64,000 nt of DNA, taken from the NCBI RefSeq assembly GCF_008933155.1, contig NZ_WBVP01000008.1, positions 104,184 to 168,183 of the forward strand, read 5' to 3'. Source of the stretch: Aliivibrio finisterrensis (GTDB lineage: Bacteria; Pseudomonadota; Gammaproteobacteria; Enterobacterales; Vibrionaceae). Under the pieces are notes generated by a model that was given only the letters and a program-made list of their open reading frames with translations, made no database searches and had not been told where the DNA came from. Below, piece after piece: positions 17,066 through 25,879 of the stretch. The stretch's first letter is position 1; each line of letters starts with the position of its first letter. A program made the position numbers and the translations under genes.

Positions 17066-17512
17066 TTATTCAACAATATCTAGGGCAAGAACTAAACGAT
17101 CTTCACCAATATCAAAATAGTCTTGCTCTTCTTCTACTAAGTAAAAGCCATATGATTGATATAAGGTATACGCTCCTGTATTTTTAGGGCACACCGTCAA
17201 TAATAATCGCTTATATTGTTTGGCATTCTCAATCGCTGTTTCTAATAATTTTTTACCTAAGCCACAGCCTTGTGCGCTCTTTGATACTGCCAACGATAAT
17301 ACCCAAGCATCTCCTTTAGTTTCACTCGATGGCACTTGCAACACATACCCTGAAACCTCACCTGCTTTTTTAGCCACAAGTAAACCATCAGACCAACAGT
17401 CAAAGGCTTGTCGAATAAAAAAAGAAGGATATCCATGCGTACCAAACGCTTCTGTTTCTATTTCATAAACTTTCTTTAAATCAATTTTCTCTGCTGCTCT
17501 GACACTTACCAT
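17066..17512 (-). CDS. GNAT-family N-acetyltransferase, RimI-like
   Basis: 148 residues. GDAWVLSLAVSKSAQGCGLGKKLLE contains the acetyl-CoA loop (QGCGLG), and LLTVCPKNTGAYTLYQSYGFYLVEEEQDYF matches the RimI-like C-terminus. It could acetylate a protein N-terminus or a small amine. It is probably the promoter-proximal gene of the five or six genes running down to 14222, since about 185 bp separate it from the divergent chitinase. Confidence 0.86.
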   Translation of the reverse strand: MVSVRAAEKIDLKKVYEIETEAFGTHGYPSFFIRQAFDCWSDGLLVAKKAGEVSGYVLQVPSSETKGDAWVLSLAVSKSAQGCGLGKKLLETAIENAKQYKRLLLTVCPKNTGAYTLYQSYGFYLVEEEQDYFDIGEDRLVLALDIVE

Positions 17513-17698
17513 TAATATATTTCCCTGACTGTAGCGCTAATCACATTGCGAATATGCTTTCGCTTATAATTTATACTCTTTGAAACAACTCGCATAGTTA
17601 AAACTGATTCATGTTTCTAGATAACCGAACCTTATAAAAACTTCTATAGTTATTCTAACTTATTTTTATTCTATAAATAACGACAAGGAAAGTTATCC

Positions 17699-19414
17699 AT
17701 GTTTAAACTCGCTATACTCCCTTCGTTACTTGCCTGCAGTTTTGCAGCCAATAGTTTCACAATGAATCCTCAACCAGATCCTGAAAACCCAACAGGTTAT
17801 GTTGTCTCTAAAGCTGAAATTAAGGCTGCTGAAGATGCGAAAACATTAGACCCTATGTACGACGTATGGGCTAAAGCGCTAGAAACATTGCCAAATGCTG
17901 CAGTAGAAGCCATTGATGCCAGTGTTGCAACCAACCCAGCTAACGTAAAGCGTGTTGAACGAGTTTTCCCACAATCTGAATGGTTCTTCTTAACTCAAAT
18001 GGCAGCGCCTGAATATACGTATACACGTTTCTTGCGTGCTATTGGTAAGTTCCCTGCTTTTTGTGGTGACTATACGGATGGACGCGACGCTGATGCTATT
18101 TGTAAAAAATCAATCGTAACGGCATTCGCGCATTTCTCTCAAGAGACTGGTGGGCATATTGCTATTGATAACGTGTCAGATAACCCTCTTGCGCTTGAAG
18201 AATGGCAACAAGCCTTAGTCCATGTTCGTGAAATGGGATGGTCTGAAGGTCAAGAAGGCTATACCACAGGGTGTGGCCAAAATGACTGGCAAAATAAACG
18301 TTGGCCATGTGCGGCTGGTGAAGGCTATTTTGGCCGTGGTGCAAAACAATTATCTTACCACTTTAACTACGGCGCTTTCTCTGAAGTCATGTTCGATGGC
18401 GATGCTACTGTGTTGCTCAATAATCCTGGGCTAGTTGCTGATTCTTGGCTAAACCTAGCATCAGCCGTTTGGTTCTTCTTAACGCCTCAAGCACCAAAAC
18501 CTGCCATGCTGCATGTTATTGACCGTACTTGGACCCCTTCTCAACGAGAAACTGATGCAGGCATTGGTTATGGGTTTGGTACAACAATTAATGTCATTAA
18601 TGGCGGTATTGAATGTGGAGAGCAGAACAAAGACAAAGGCCAGCCAGTTAACCGTATTCGCTATTGGGAAGGGTTAGCACAACATTACGAAATCCCAGTT
18701 GAAGCAGATGAAGCAAATACGTGTTGGCAACAAACCCCTTATGGCAGTTTGAATCTAAATGGTGCGACCGATGTACTTTACACTAACTGGGATGGTAACT
18801 GGAAATACTACCCTGATCGTCCAGAAGGCGCTTCTTTTGAGTGTGAATTAGTTGGCTTCCAAACTGCATATTCCGCACTTGTTCCTGGTGACTATGAAAA
18901 ATGTGTCACTAACTTCTATGAGTCTCACGCTAACTGGCCTGTAACTCGTGTTGTTGAAACGCTTCCAACGGATCCATCAGAGCCAACCGACCCGACGGAT
19001 CCAACAAACACGTGGGATGCAGGCAAGGTTTATAACACTGGCGATCAAGTGGTTGTAAATGGTGTAACTTACCAAGCTAAATGGTGGAACCAAGGTGATA
19101 ACCCTGCAACGAGCACAACAGGTGTTTGGGAAGTGATCAGTGGGACTCCAACAACACCTGTCGACCCTACACCTGTAGAGCCTACACCGCCAACGCCTGT
19201 TGACCCTACTCCAGTAGAGCCGACGCCACCAGCACCGGTAGAGCCAACACCTCCTACTGAACCAACAGATCCATCATCTACATGGGATGCAACAGTCACT
19301 TATAATACGGGTGACCAAGTAACCGTTAATGGTGTTACGTATCAAGCTCAGTGGTGGACTCAAGGTAATAACCCTGAAGCTTCTGGTGAATGGGGAGTTT
19401 GGAAAAGAGTGTAA
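17699..19414 (+). CDS. secreted GH19 chitinase with two chitin-binding modules
   Basis: 571 residues. A Sec signal (to about residue 20) is followed by a GH19 catalytic domain with catalytic E149 in FSQETGGH and the substrate-cleft motif YFGRGAKQLSYHFNYG. Next come two CBM5/12 chitin-binding modules (AKWWNQGDNP near 460; AQWWTQGNNP near 555) separated by a Pro/Thr/Val/Glu-rich linker of TPVDPTPVEP-type repeats. It hydrolyses beta-1,4-GlcNAc bonds with inversion. Vibrios use such enzymes to feed on chitin; nagK at 34764 would act on the GlcNAc released. It is a single gene with its own terminator. Confidence 0.93.
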   Translation: MFKLAILPSLLACSFAANSFTMNPQPDPENPTGYVVSKAEIKAAEDAKTLDPMYDVWAKALETLPNAAVEAIDASVATNPANVKRVERVFPQSEWFFLTQMAAPEYTYTRFLRAIGKFPAFCGDYTDGRDADAICKKSIVTAFAHFSQETGGHIAIDNVSDNPLALEEWQQALVHVREMGWSEGQEGYTTGCGQNDWQNKRWPCAAGEGYFGRGAKQLSYHFNYGAFSEVMFDGDATVLLNNPGLVADSWLNLASAVWFFLTPQAPKPAMLHVIDRTWTPSQRETDAGIGYGFGTTINVINGGIECGEQNKDKGQPVNRIRYWEGLAQHYEIPVEADEANTCWQQTPYGSLNLNGATDVLYTNWDGNWKYYPDRPEGASFECELVGFQTAYSALVPGDYEKCVTNFYESHANWPVTRVVETLPTDPSEPTDPTDPTNTWDAGKVYNTGDQVVVNGVTYQAKWWNQGDNPATSTTGVWEVISGTPTTPVDPTPVEPTPPTPVDPTPVEPTPPAPVEPTPPTEPTDPSSTWDATVTYNTGDQVTVNGVTYQAQWWTQGNNPEASGEWGVWKRV

Positions 19415-19454
19415 TACTACCTAATTAAATAGATGTTTAGGTGTTTAAACGTAA

Positions 19455-19484
19455 AAAGCCCTTCAGCGTTAACTGAAGGGCTTT
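19455..19484. terminator. rho-independent terminator after the chitinase
   Basis: AAAGCCCTTCAG-CGTTAA-CTGAAGGGCTTT is a perfect 12-bp stem with A/T flanks. It lies between the convergent chitinase and membrane-protein genes and can serve both. Confidence 0.9.
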
Positions 19485-19499
19485 ATCATATTAAGTGAA

Positions 19500-19991
19500 C
19501 TAAGCAGTAACTGGTGTTAACGACTTAGCTTGTGTCTCTACATACCAAAATGCCAATAATGATACACCCCAAAATTGGAACAAATATTGAACATCTGAAG
19601 CCCCTGCTAATGTTTGAGAAACAGCCATTGATGCTGTAACAAACAAAGAAGACAACAAACCTGCTTTCAATAATGTTTTAGGCTTATTCGGTAGTATTTC
19701 TAATTTCAAAAATGAAGCAATTAGAAGAAAAACGGGTAAAATCTGTAGAGCAATCAATACAGGAAACAAATAGTCATACATAGGTACCAATAATGCGTTT
19801 GTTAATGGCTTTTGCGACCATGTACCTGCTATATACTCTTTCCAGCCATCCCAGCTGTCACCGTGTCGTGTTCCAAATAAAATGCCATAAAACTTATCAA
19901 CCACCCCATTTGAAAACCAAAATGGTGCAAACAACATATAGAATGGTAAATATTTAATAACATCAATCGCTTTTTCTAATTTTTTCATCAT
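19500..19991 (-). CDS. small integral membrane protein of unknown function
   Basis: 163 residues with about four hydrophobic segments (YLPFYMLFAPFWF; LFPVLIALQILPVFLLIASF; LLKAGLLSSLFVTASMAV; LFQFWGVSLLAFWYV). The layout is somewhat like DoxX-type proteins, but I see no diagnostic motif. AGGAAATT precedes the ATG at 19991. No partner gene is evident; a repeat element lies just upstream. Confidence 0.65.
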   Translation of the reverse strand: MMKKLEKAIDVIKYLPFYMLFAPFWFSNGVVDKFYGILFGTRHGDSWDGWKEYIAGTWSQKPLTNALLVPMYDYLFPVLIALQILPVFLLIASFLKLEILPNKPKTLLKAGLLSSLFVTASMAVSQTLAGASDVQYLFQFWGVSLLAFWYVETQAKSLTPVTA

Positions 19992-20028
19992 AATTTCCTA
20001 AGTAAAATAAAAATAATTCATTCATTTT

Positions 20029-20191
20029 TATACCAATATAATTAGTTAAATAACCTATTTATTACGCAGGAAAATTACTTAGACGAAGGCGAATATTTTA
20101 ATATGTAGTGATTCTACAATACGTATTCTTCGCGCAACTATTGAGTGATTTAACCAGCAATAATGTTCAGATGACTATTGGAATTGGTATT
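20029..20191. repeat. ~163-bp dispersed repeat element, copy 2
   Basis: Begins TATACCAAT and ends AATTGGTATT (inverted ends). It shares ordered blocks (CGCAGGAAAA, GAAGGCGAA, GTAGTGATTCTACAAT, TTTAACCAGC) with the copy at 14051. As there, one end lies 10 bases past a minus-strand stop codon (20202). Confidence 0.75.
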
Positions 20192-20201
20192 ACTTAAGTT
20201 T

Positions 20202-20606
20202 TTATTCCAGAAAGACACAAAATCGAAGATGCCGCCGTCGAACCTTTTGAACTTGCTGTTCTAGTGGCTCAAAAAATAAGGGAGGAGCATGTAAAAGAGG
20301 GGTAAGAAGTAGAGCAACACCAAGCAGCAACCACGCACATAACAAAAGATCATGTATGCTATTTTCAAATGACAGTAAGTGTTCAACTAAATCACATTTC
20401 TGAGCAACTTGTTGAGTTCCAGTATCAATAGTCGAATCAAGCTGGTGCACTCTCGCTTGCGCTTCAATTAAATGGTCTTGGCAGCTAGATGTAACTCCAA
20501 CCAATTGACTAAAGCAAATGAACACACTTAAAAGAACAAAGCTTAATAATAGCTTTGCTCTAGAATGTTTATCTCTATTTGAAATAAGTGCGGTCATAAT
20601 AATCAT
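20202..20606 (-). CDS. small membrane protein of unknown function
   Basis: 134 residues with two membrane helices (LLLSFVLLSVFICFSQLVGV near 20-38 and LLLCAWLLLGVALLLTPLLHA near 87-107). Between them is a loop of about 45 residues with two Cys (SSCQDHL; QKCDLVEHL), and a basic tail (QKVRRRHLRF) follows. The loop is probably periplasmic. No clear ribosome-binding site; the ATG three codons later is also possible. Family not recognised. Confidence 0.5.
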   Translation of the reverse strand: MIIMTALISNRDKHSRAKLLLSFVLLSVFICFSQLVGVTSSCQDHLIEAQARVHQLDSTIDTGTQQVAQKCDLVEHLLSFENSIHDLLLCAWLLLGVALLLTPLLHAPPLFFEPLEQQVQKVRRRHLRFCVFLE

Positions 20607-20717
20607 AATAGTAAATCGAAGGACAATTAAACCAGTTTGAAAAAATAAACTCTATGATGTGTATCAGTTTTTACTTTATAAATAACAAATTACGCAAATT
20701 ACAATAAATAAATTAAC

Positions 20718-21152
20718 CTACACTCTCGTCTGAGCTAACTTAAGATAGGAATGCAACTCGTCATTTTTATATTCAATCGCTGAGTGAATATTAACGCTAG
20801 AGTTTGCCACAATTACAAAATCGTATTGGTTTTCACCTTTAAATATTGATACATACAATAAGCCATCATCTAATACCCAATGGCCCACCGTCTTTAATCT
20901 ATCAAATAAAGTAAACTCAGTTAAGCTGCCATTTTTGGTGAAAATCAGCTCTGTTATATACCCTGCCGTGCAACTTTTTATCCAATGAGCATCATAGATT
21001 TCTGGTAGCTGAAACTCTCTCTTTGTTGCTAACCATTTTTTATATTCATTATCTACAAATTCGCCACCATCAAGAGCTGACTTATCAATTATAGAAGTCT
21101 CTTTTATTTCACGGTAAAAAAGTTGCAGCAGTATTTGATCTTTGTCTAACAT
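20718..21152 (-). CDS. hypothetical cytoplasmic protein
   Basis: 144 residues, with no signal or membrane segment. It contains TVGHWVLDDGLLYVSIFKGENQYDFVIVANSSVNIHSAIEYKNDE, suggesting a small beta-rich fold. AGGAG lies six to eight bases before the ATG, so it is probably expressed. The AT-rich flanks and lack of partners give no functional clue. I do not recognise the family. Confidence 0.6.
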   Translation of the reverse strand: MLDKDQILLQLFYREIKETSIIDKSALDGGEFVDNEYKKWLATKREFQLPEIYDAHWIKSCTAGYITELIFTKNGSLTEFTLFDRLKTVGHWVLDDGLLYVSIFKGENQYDFVIVANSSVNIHSAIEYKNDELHSYLKLAQTRV

Positions 21153-21236
21153 CTATTTACTCCTAATAATTGAAGAATGCCCCCTCCCTGATCTTGGAAA
21201 GAGTAACCATTTCACTCAAATAGCAGGCAATAAAAA

Positions 21237-21265
21237 AGGCTTACCACAGATTATGTGATAAGCCT
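21237..21265 (-). terminator. rho-independent terminator after the BCCT gene
   Basis: AGGCTTA...TAAGCCT with an inner CACA/TGTG pairing, followed on the minus strand by a T6 run. It lies 23 bp past the stop of the BCCT transporter gene. Confidence 0.8.
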
Positions 21266-21288
21266 CCCATTCGTTCTATGTTTCTATC

Positions 21289-22845
21289 TTATACAGTCGC
21301 TGTTTTTTGATTAACTGCTTCAGATTGATTCTCTTGCTCGGCACTTTTCATTCGTAATACAGCAATAGGTGCTGAAATCAATGCAAAACCAAGTAGGATT
21401 GAAACTGGAACCGCGGTGATCACAATGAAAGATTGTAGAGCATTTAATCCACCATCCCCTGCAATCAATAATACGCCGGCAACAATACCCATCATTAACG
21501 CCCAAAATAGACGTTGGAAACGTGATGGTTTATCAGTTCCCTCTACAGCCATTGCAATTGAATATGCCATTGAGTCACCTGTTGTAGCAACAAACGTCGT
21601 CGTAAGCACTAAAAATGCAGGAATTAATAACCAGCTTAGTGGTAATTGCTCTAATGACGCTAACAGTACTGCAGGTAAACCCGCTTCTTGTAATGGTCCA
21701 GAGATGCTACCTGGGGTTTGTAACTCAAGGAAGATCCCTGTACCACCTAGTGCCGAGAACCAAAAGTTTGTCGCAATAGGAGCAATAATTGCCACGGTAA
21801 TCACTAACTCACGAACGCTACGACCTTTAGAAATTCGCGCAATAAAGATAGCCATCATTGGTGCAAAACCAATAAACCATCCCCAGAAGAACCAAGTCCA
21901 CCACGAGTTCCATGCAGGATCTGCGGTACTTAAGCTCATTTCTGGTAGGTGTTGAATATAGTTACCAAATGCAAGACCAAACTCAGTAAAGATAAAACTT
22001 GTTGGGCCTAGTACCAAAATGGCTACTAATAAAGTGACCGCGCCAATAACATTCATTCGGCTTAACCACTGTAAGCCCTTGTCCATCCCCGTAAAGGCTG
22101 AAACTGAATAAATTGCCACAATCATAGATAAAAGACCGATTTGACTCATCAGTGAACTTTCAAGTCCTGTCAGTACCGTTAAGCTGTAACTAAGTTGCGT
22201 TGCTAAGAAACCAATTGGGCCAATTGTACCAGCGGCAACCGCAATAATTGAACAAGCATCAATCAATGAGCCTAACCAATGATTTTCAAGTTTGTTGCCT
22301 AAAATTGGATATAGCAAAGCACGGGGACGCAATTTAACGCCACAATTATAATGTGCGTACATTAGTACAATCGTACTTAATGTGCCTAATACAGCCCATG
22401 CTAGAAAGCCCCAATGCAAAAAACTTTGGCTTAACGCAGGCGCTACGGCTGCAAGGGTGCCAGTTTTAACATCAGAAAAAGTTGGAGAAGGTGTAATGAA
22501 GTGAAAGATTGGTTCAGCAGCTGACCAGAAAACGCCACCGCCTGCAAGTAAGGTACACATGATCATTGCGACCCATTTGAACGTACCGAACGTTGGTTTT
22601 TCTTCACCACCCATCTTAATTTTGCCATAACTGCTCATCGCTATGATAAGAGCTATAACAAATGTGATGATCATTAACCACTGCCACCATAACCCAAACA
22701 TGGTCGATGCTGACATAAATAAGGTTTGAATCGTTGCTGTAAATGTTGAGAGATCAACAAGAGCAAAGAGAAGGAATAAAAGGATAAATCCTATAGTAAG
22801 TGTTGGAACTAGTTTATCGCTATTTTCATTGCTATTTTTAAACAT
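21289..22845 (-). CDS. BCCT-family betaine/choline/carnitine transporter
   Basis: 518 residues with about 12 membrane helices. BCCT motifs are visible: FWSAAEPIFHF, WGFLAWAVLGT, and a segment with WTWFFWGWFIGFAPMMAIF that corresponds to the conserved TM8 Trp-rich signature. These carriers import glycine betaine or related quaternary amines with Na+ or H+, usually for osmoprotection. No biosynthesis gene is adjacent, so the substrate cannot be set. It is a single-gene unit with a terminator. Confidence 0.92.
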   Translation of the reverse strand: MFKNSNENSDKLVPTLTIGFILLFLLFALVDLSTFTATIQTLFMSASTMFGLWWQWLMIITFVIALIIAMSSYGKIKMGGEEKPTFGTFKWVAMIMCTLLAGGGVFWSAAEPIFHFITPSPTFSDVKTGTLAAVAPALSQSFLHWGFLAWAVLGTLSTIVLMYAHYNCGVKLRPRALLYPILGNKLENHWLGSLIDACSIIAVAAGTIGPIGFLATQLSYSLTVLTGLESSLMSQIGLLSMIVAIYSVSAFTGMDKGLQWLSRMNVIGAVTLLVAILVLGPTSFIFTEFGLAFGNYIQHLPEMSLSTADPAWNSWWTWFFWGWFIGFAPMMAIFIARISKGRSVRELVITVAIIAPIATNFWFSALGGTGIFLELQTPGSISGPLQEAGLPAVLLASLEQLPLSWLLIPAFLVLTTTFVATTGDSMAYSIAMAVEGTDKPSRFQRLFWALMMGIVAGVLLIAGDGGLNALQSFIVITAVPVSILLGFALISAPIAVLRMKSAEQENQSEAVNQKTATV

Positions 22846-23174
22846 GGGTATCCCACTTGATGCGTGAGGGATGGAACTCTAACAGCTTAAAAAACGTAAA
22901 ACCAGTGAAATATTTTTAAAAAAGGCAAAAAAACAGTCAAATATTTATGATTTTAATCACTAAATTTAAAATTTAAGCCATAAAATCAACAACCTATAAA
23001 ATACACCATAAAACACCACAACAACCTATAATAATTTACACATTTATCAAAATAACTCATTGTGATTAGAGAATATTGAACTTTTCTTATCCGACTATCT
23101 TCAGAATAAAATTCATGTTCTATTCATCTTCGCTGTTTTATACTGATGCTGTATTGACTTAATTAGGAAGCATC
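22846..23174. other. AT-rich divergent intergenic region (329 bp)
   Basis: Holds the promoters of the BCCT gene (minus) and the pepSY operon (plus). Apart from the 11-bp direct repeat and -10 box described separately, it is A/T-rich with no gene or hairpin that I can support. Confidence 0.6.
23111..23144 (+). promoter_or_regulatory. 11-bp direct repeat plus -10 box before the pepSY operon
   Basis: ATTCATGTTCT and ATTCATCTTCG are abutting 11-bp direct repeats (23111-23132), followed by TATACT (23139-23144) at -10 spacing. OmpR/PhoP-family regulators bind such repeats over the -35 region. The regulator encoded at 23597 is the obvious candidate, implying autoregulation. Confidence 0.6.
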
Positions 23175-23564
23175 ATGCTAAAAAAATCAGCCTTATACCT
23201 TGCTGCCCTATTCACTTTTTTCCCATTATCACAAAGTGCTTTTGCGAATGCTCACCCTGATGGACATCAGCTCATTCAAGATGTTCATCAAAATGGCGCT
23301 AAAATAGATATCGATGAAGATCAAGATGAAGTTTATGACGCAGTTCAAGCCGGTTTGGTAAAGCCATTTTCTGAGCTTTACGCTATGGTTGAGAAAGACT
23401 TCCATGGCCGAATTATCAAAGTAGAGCTGGATGAAGACGACAATGAATGGACCTACGAATTAAAACTGGTACATGAAAACAATATAATCAAAGTTGAATA
23501 TGATGCAGCAACGTTAGCAATTACAGAGATTAAAGGCCGCGATATTCGCGCAGCTCTTAAATAA
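23175..23564 (+). CDS. secreted PepSY-domain protein
   Basis: 129 residues with a Sec signal (ALYLAALFTFFPLSQSAFA) and a C-terminal PepSY domain (VEKDFHGRIIKVELDEDDNEWTYELKLV, then IKVEYDAATLAITEIKGRD). It is very acidic. PepSY proteins in the periplasm often modulate a linked two-component system or bind cations. Here it heads an operon with a PhoP-like regulator and PhoQ-like kinase, so it may tune the kinase. RBS AGGAAG precedes the ATG. Confidence 0.88.
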   Translation: MLKKSALYLAALFTFFPLSQSAFANAHPDGHQLIQDVHQNGAKIDIDEDQDEVYDAVQAGLVKPFSELYAMVEKDFHGRIIKVELDEDDNEWTYELKLVHENNIIKVEYDAATLAITEIKGRDIRAALK

Positions 23565-23596
23565 CAACAAAAAAGATAATCACTAAGAGAATAATA

Positions 23597-24253
23597 ATGA
23601 AAATTTTAGTCGTAGAAGATGACCCACGCTTAGGTGAACAAATTGTAGAAACCTTAGAAAGTGCTGATTGGGTTCCAGAATTATCTCAAGATGGTGTCGA
23701 TGCTTTATATCGCGCAACAACAGAAGAGTGGGATGCGATTGTTCTCGATCTTGGCCTACCAAAGTTAAATGGACTAACCGTATTGAAAAGTATTCGAGAT
23801 GAAAACATCAATACACCCGTCATTATTCTAAGTGCTCGCGATACCCTATCTCAGCGTGTTGAAGGGTTAAATGCAGGGGCCGATGATTATTTAACCAAAC
23901 CTTTTGAAATGGTTGAATTAATCGCTCGGATTCGCGCTCAATTACGTCGCGCTTCTGGTAACGCTTCTCCTATTTTAAAAATTGGGGAATTAAGTTTAGA
24001 TACTCGTAGCTCAAAAGTGTTATGGCAAGAACAAGCAGTAAGCTTAACGGCATTAGAGTACAAAGTTGTTGCCTACTTTATGCATAACCCTGAGAAAGTT
24101 ATCTCTAGAACTACCTTAGTTGAACACATTTATAAACAAGATTTTGATCGTGACTCAAACACGGTTGAAGTATTTATCGGTCGAATTCGTAAAAAAATAT
24201 CACCACAAATTATTAAAACGGTTCGTGGTCTTGGCTATCAACTAAACCCTTAG
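23597..24253 (+). CDS. OmpR/PhoP-family response regulator
   Basis: 218 residues: a receiver domain (EDD acidic pocket, phosphoacceptor D51, GADDYLTKPF) and an OmpR-type winged-helix domain (LTALEYKVVAYFM, DSNTVEVFIGRIRKKI, TVRGLGYQL). Closest in feel to PhoP and the vibrio CarR/VprA regulators that control lipid A and cationic-peptide responses; that assignment is inference. Followed by its kinase 17 bp downstream. Confidence 0.92.
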   Translation: MKILVVEDDPRLGEQIVETLESADWVPELSQDGVDALYRATTEEWDAIVLDLGLPKLNGLTVLKSIRDENINTPVIILSARDTLSQRVEGLNAGADDYLTKPFEMVELIARIRAQLRRASGNASPILKIGELSLDTRSSKVLWQEQAVSLTALEYKVVAYFMHNPEKVISRTTLVEHIYKQDFDRDSNTVEVFIGRIRKKISPQIIKTVRGLGYQLNP

Positions 24254-24270
24254 AATATAAAAGGTCTACT

Positions 24271-25635
24271 GTGAATACATCACCGAGACAATTCAAAGAT
24301 ACCTTCAAAAAATTGAGTCTAAAAAGCCGCTTGCTTCTTGCTGCGGCTTTTTGGCTATCTGCCATGATATTTGCTGCGGGAATTGGTATCCCTAAATTAG
24401 TAAACGATTATCTAGTCCAAGATGTAAAAAGTCAGTTATCGCTTTCAATGGATGAGATCACCGCTAATATCGAAGTGAATAGCGAAGGTAATCTCATCAT
24501 GCCATCGCGTTTATCTGATCCTCGCTTTAGTCAGCCTTACAGTGGCCTTTATTGGAGCGCATCAACTAAAGGTGATGATCTTCGTTCGCGATCTTTGTGG
24601 GATAAAAAGCTCACATTCAAAGAAGATAATTTATCTATTAACCCAAAAGTGAAAGGCGCTAATAACGAAGAACTTATTTATATACAAAAAAATATTTACC
24701 TTCCTGAAATTAAACAGCCAATAACCATCACTGTTGGTCTTGATGAAGATCCATTAGAAAAAACCTTACATCAACTTACAGGCCAGCTCTGGATCATTCT
24801 TGGCTTATTATTTAGTGGGGTTTTATTTCTTATCGGTATTCAAGTCAGTTGGTCACTTCGCCCTCTAGCTAAAATGCAATCTGAATTAGTGATGCTGCGT
24901 AAAGGTGAACAACAGGCATTAAGTCAGCATTATCCTCAAGAAATCGCGCCATTGGTTTCTGATCTCAACGCACTATTATTTCATTACCAAGAGTTACTTG
25001 AACGTGCTCGTCATCATGCAGGTAATTTATCTCATTCATTAAAGACGCCTCTATCGGTACTTAAAAATGAATTAGAATATTTGAGCGTTGAAGATAAAAA
25101 TCGTCTGTCTGCCCCTATTGCTCAACTGCAAGCACATATTGATTATCACCTTAGTCGTGCTCGCATGGCAGGTTCAATGAATATCCTCTCAGTGGCTACC
25201 TCACCCTCTGAACGAGTAGATGCGATCTCAATGGCGTTTGATAAAGTCTATGCTGAACGTGAAGTGATATTAATAAATGAGTTAGACAGTGAAGATCATA
25301 TCGCCGTCGATAAAACTGATCTCGATGAGATGCTAGGAAACTTACTTGAAAATGGATATAAATGGGCACATTCAATGATCCGTGTTCATTCTAAGCAAGT
25401 TGAAGCAAATCAAATTCGTATCATAATTGAGGATGATGGTAAAGGCATTCCTGAATCAGAGTTTGAGCAAGTCATTATACGCGGTATCCGTTTGGATGAA
25501 ACGACTCCAGGAACAGGTCTTGGGCTAAATATCGTGAGTGAAATGGCGTACAGTTATCGCGGCTCGCTTGAATTATCAAAGAGTACAATGGGAGGACTAA
25601 AAGCCACCCTAAGATTCCCACTAGTAAAAGAGTGA
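24271..25635 (+). CDS. PhoQ/CarS-like sensor histidine kinase
   Basis: 454 residues: membrane helices near 21-40 and 173-193 flank a periplasmic sensor region of about 130 residues, then come a short HAMP-like linker, a HisKA domain with H255 in NLSHSLKTPLSVL, and an ATPase domain with N- and G-boxes (LGNLLENGYKW, DDGKGIP, GTGLGLNIV). The SHSLKTPL form of the H-box is PhoQ-like. The start is GTG at 24271 after AAAGGT. It is the third gene of the pepSY operon. Confidence 0.92.
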   Translation: MNTSPRQFKDTFKKLSLKSRLLLAAAFWLSAMIFAAGIGIPKLVNDYLVQDVKSQLSLSMDEITANIEVNSEGNLIMPSRLSDPRFSQPYSGLYWSASTKGDDLRSRSLWDKKLTFKEDNLSINPKVKGANNEELIYIQKNIYLPEIKQPITITVGLDEDPLEKTLHQLTGQLWIILGLLFSGVLFLIGIQVSWSLRPLAKMQSELVMLRKGEQQALSQHYPQEIAPLVSDLNALLFHYQELLERARHHAGNLSHSLKTPLSVLKNELEYLSVEDKNRLSAPIAQLQAHIDYHLSRARMAGSMNILSVATSPSERVDAISMAFDKVYAEREVILINELDSEDHIAVDKTDLDEMLGNLLENGYKWAHSMIRVHSKQVEANQIRIIIEDDGKGIPESEFEQVIIRGIRLDETTPGTGLGLNIVSEMAYSYRGSLELSKSTMGGLKATLRFPLVKE

Positions 25636-25660
25636 AAATATTAAAAAGAGAAAAAAAGGA

Positions 25661-25686
25661 AAGCCACACGTCTCAAAATGTGGCTT
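25661..25686. terminator. terminator between two convergent kinase genes
   Basis: AAGCCACA and TGTGGCTT form an 8-bp stem, with a T-rich run on the minus strand and a weaker one on the plus strand. It is placed between the ends of the genes at 25635 and 25880. Confidence 0.65.
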
Positions 25687-25879
25687 AATTTGGAACTGTT
25701 CGGGGTCATAACCGGACGTGCTAACTATCTAATATCACTAATTAAATTTCAAGACTTTTTATAAACACTCCGCTTAAAAAAAAACCAATATGAGACCTTA
25801 GTGCATAAATTTGTGAGTCAGATAACATTTCTTTTCTGGTCGTTCTTACTCACTTACCGATCCTATCCTAGTATTACGA

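Noticed and set aside
13466..17512. GNAT-rich gene run as a superintegron cassette array.
   Set aside because: No attC-type repeats between genes; spacers are too short and some genes are directly joined.
19069..19299. A Gly/Val-rich minus-strand ORF with repeats.
   Set aside because: It is the antisense shadow of the Pro/Thr-rich linker of the chitinase.
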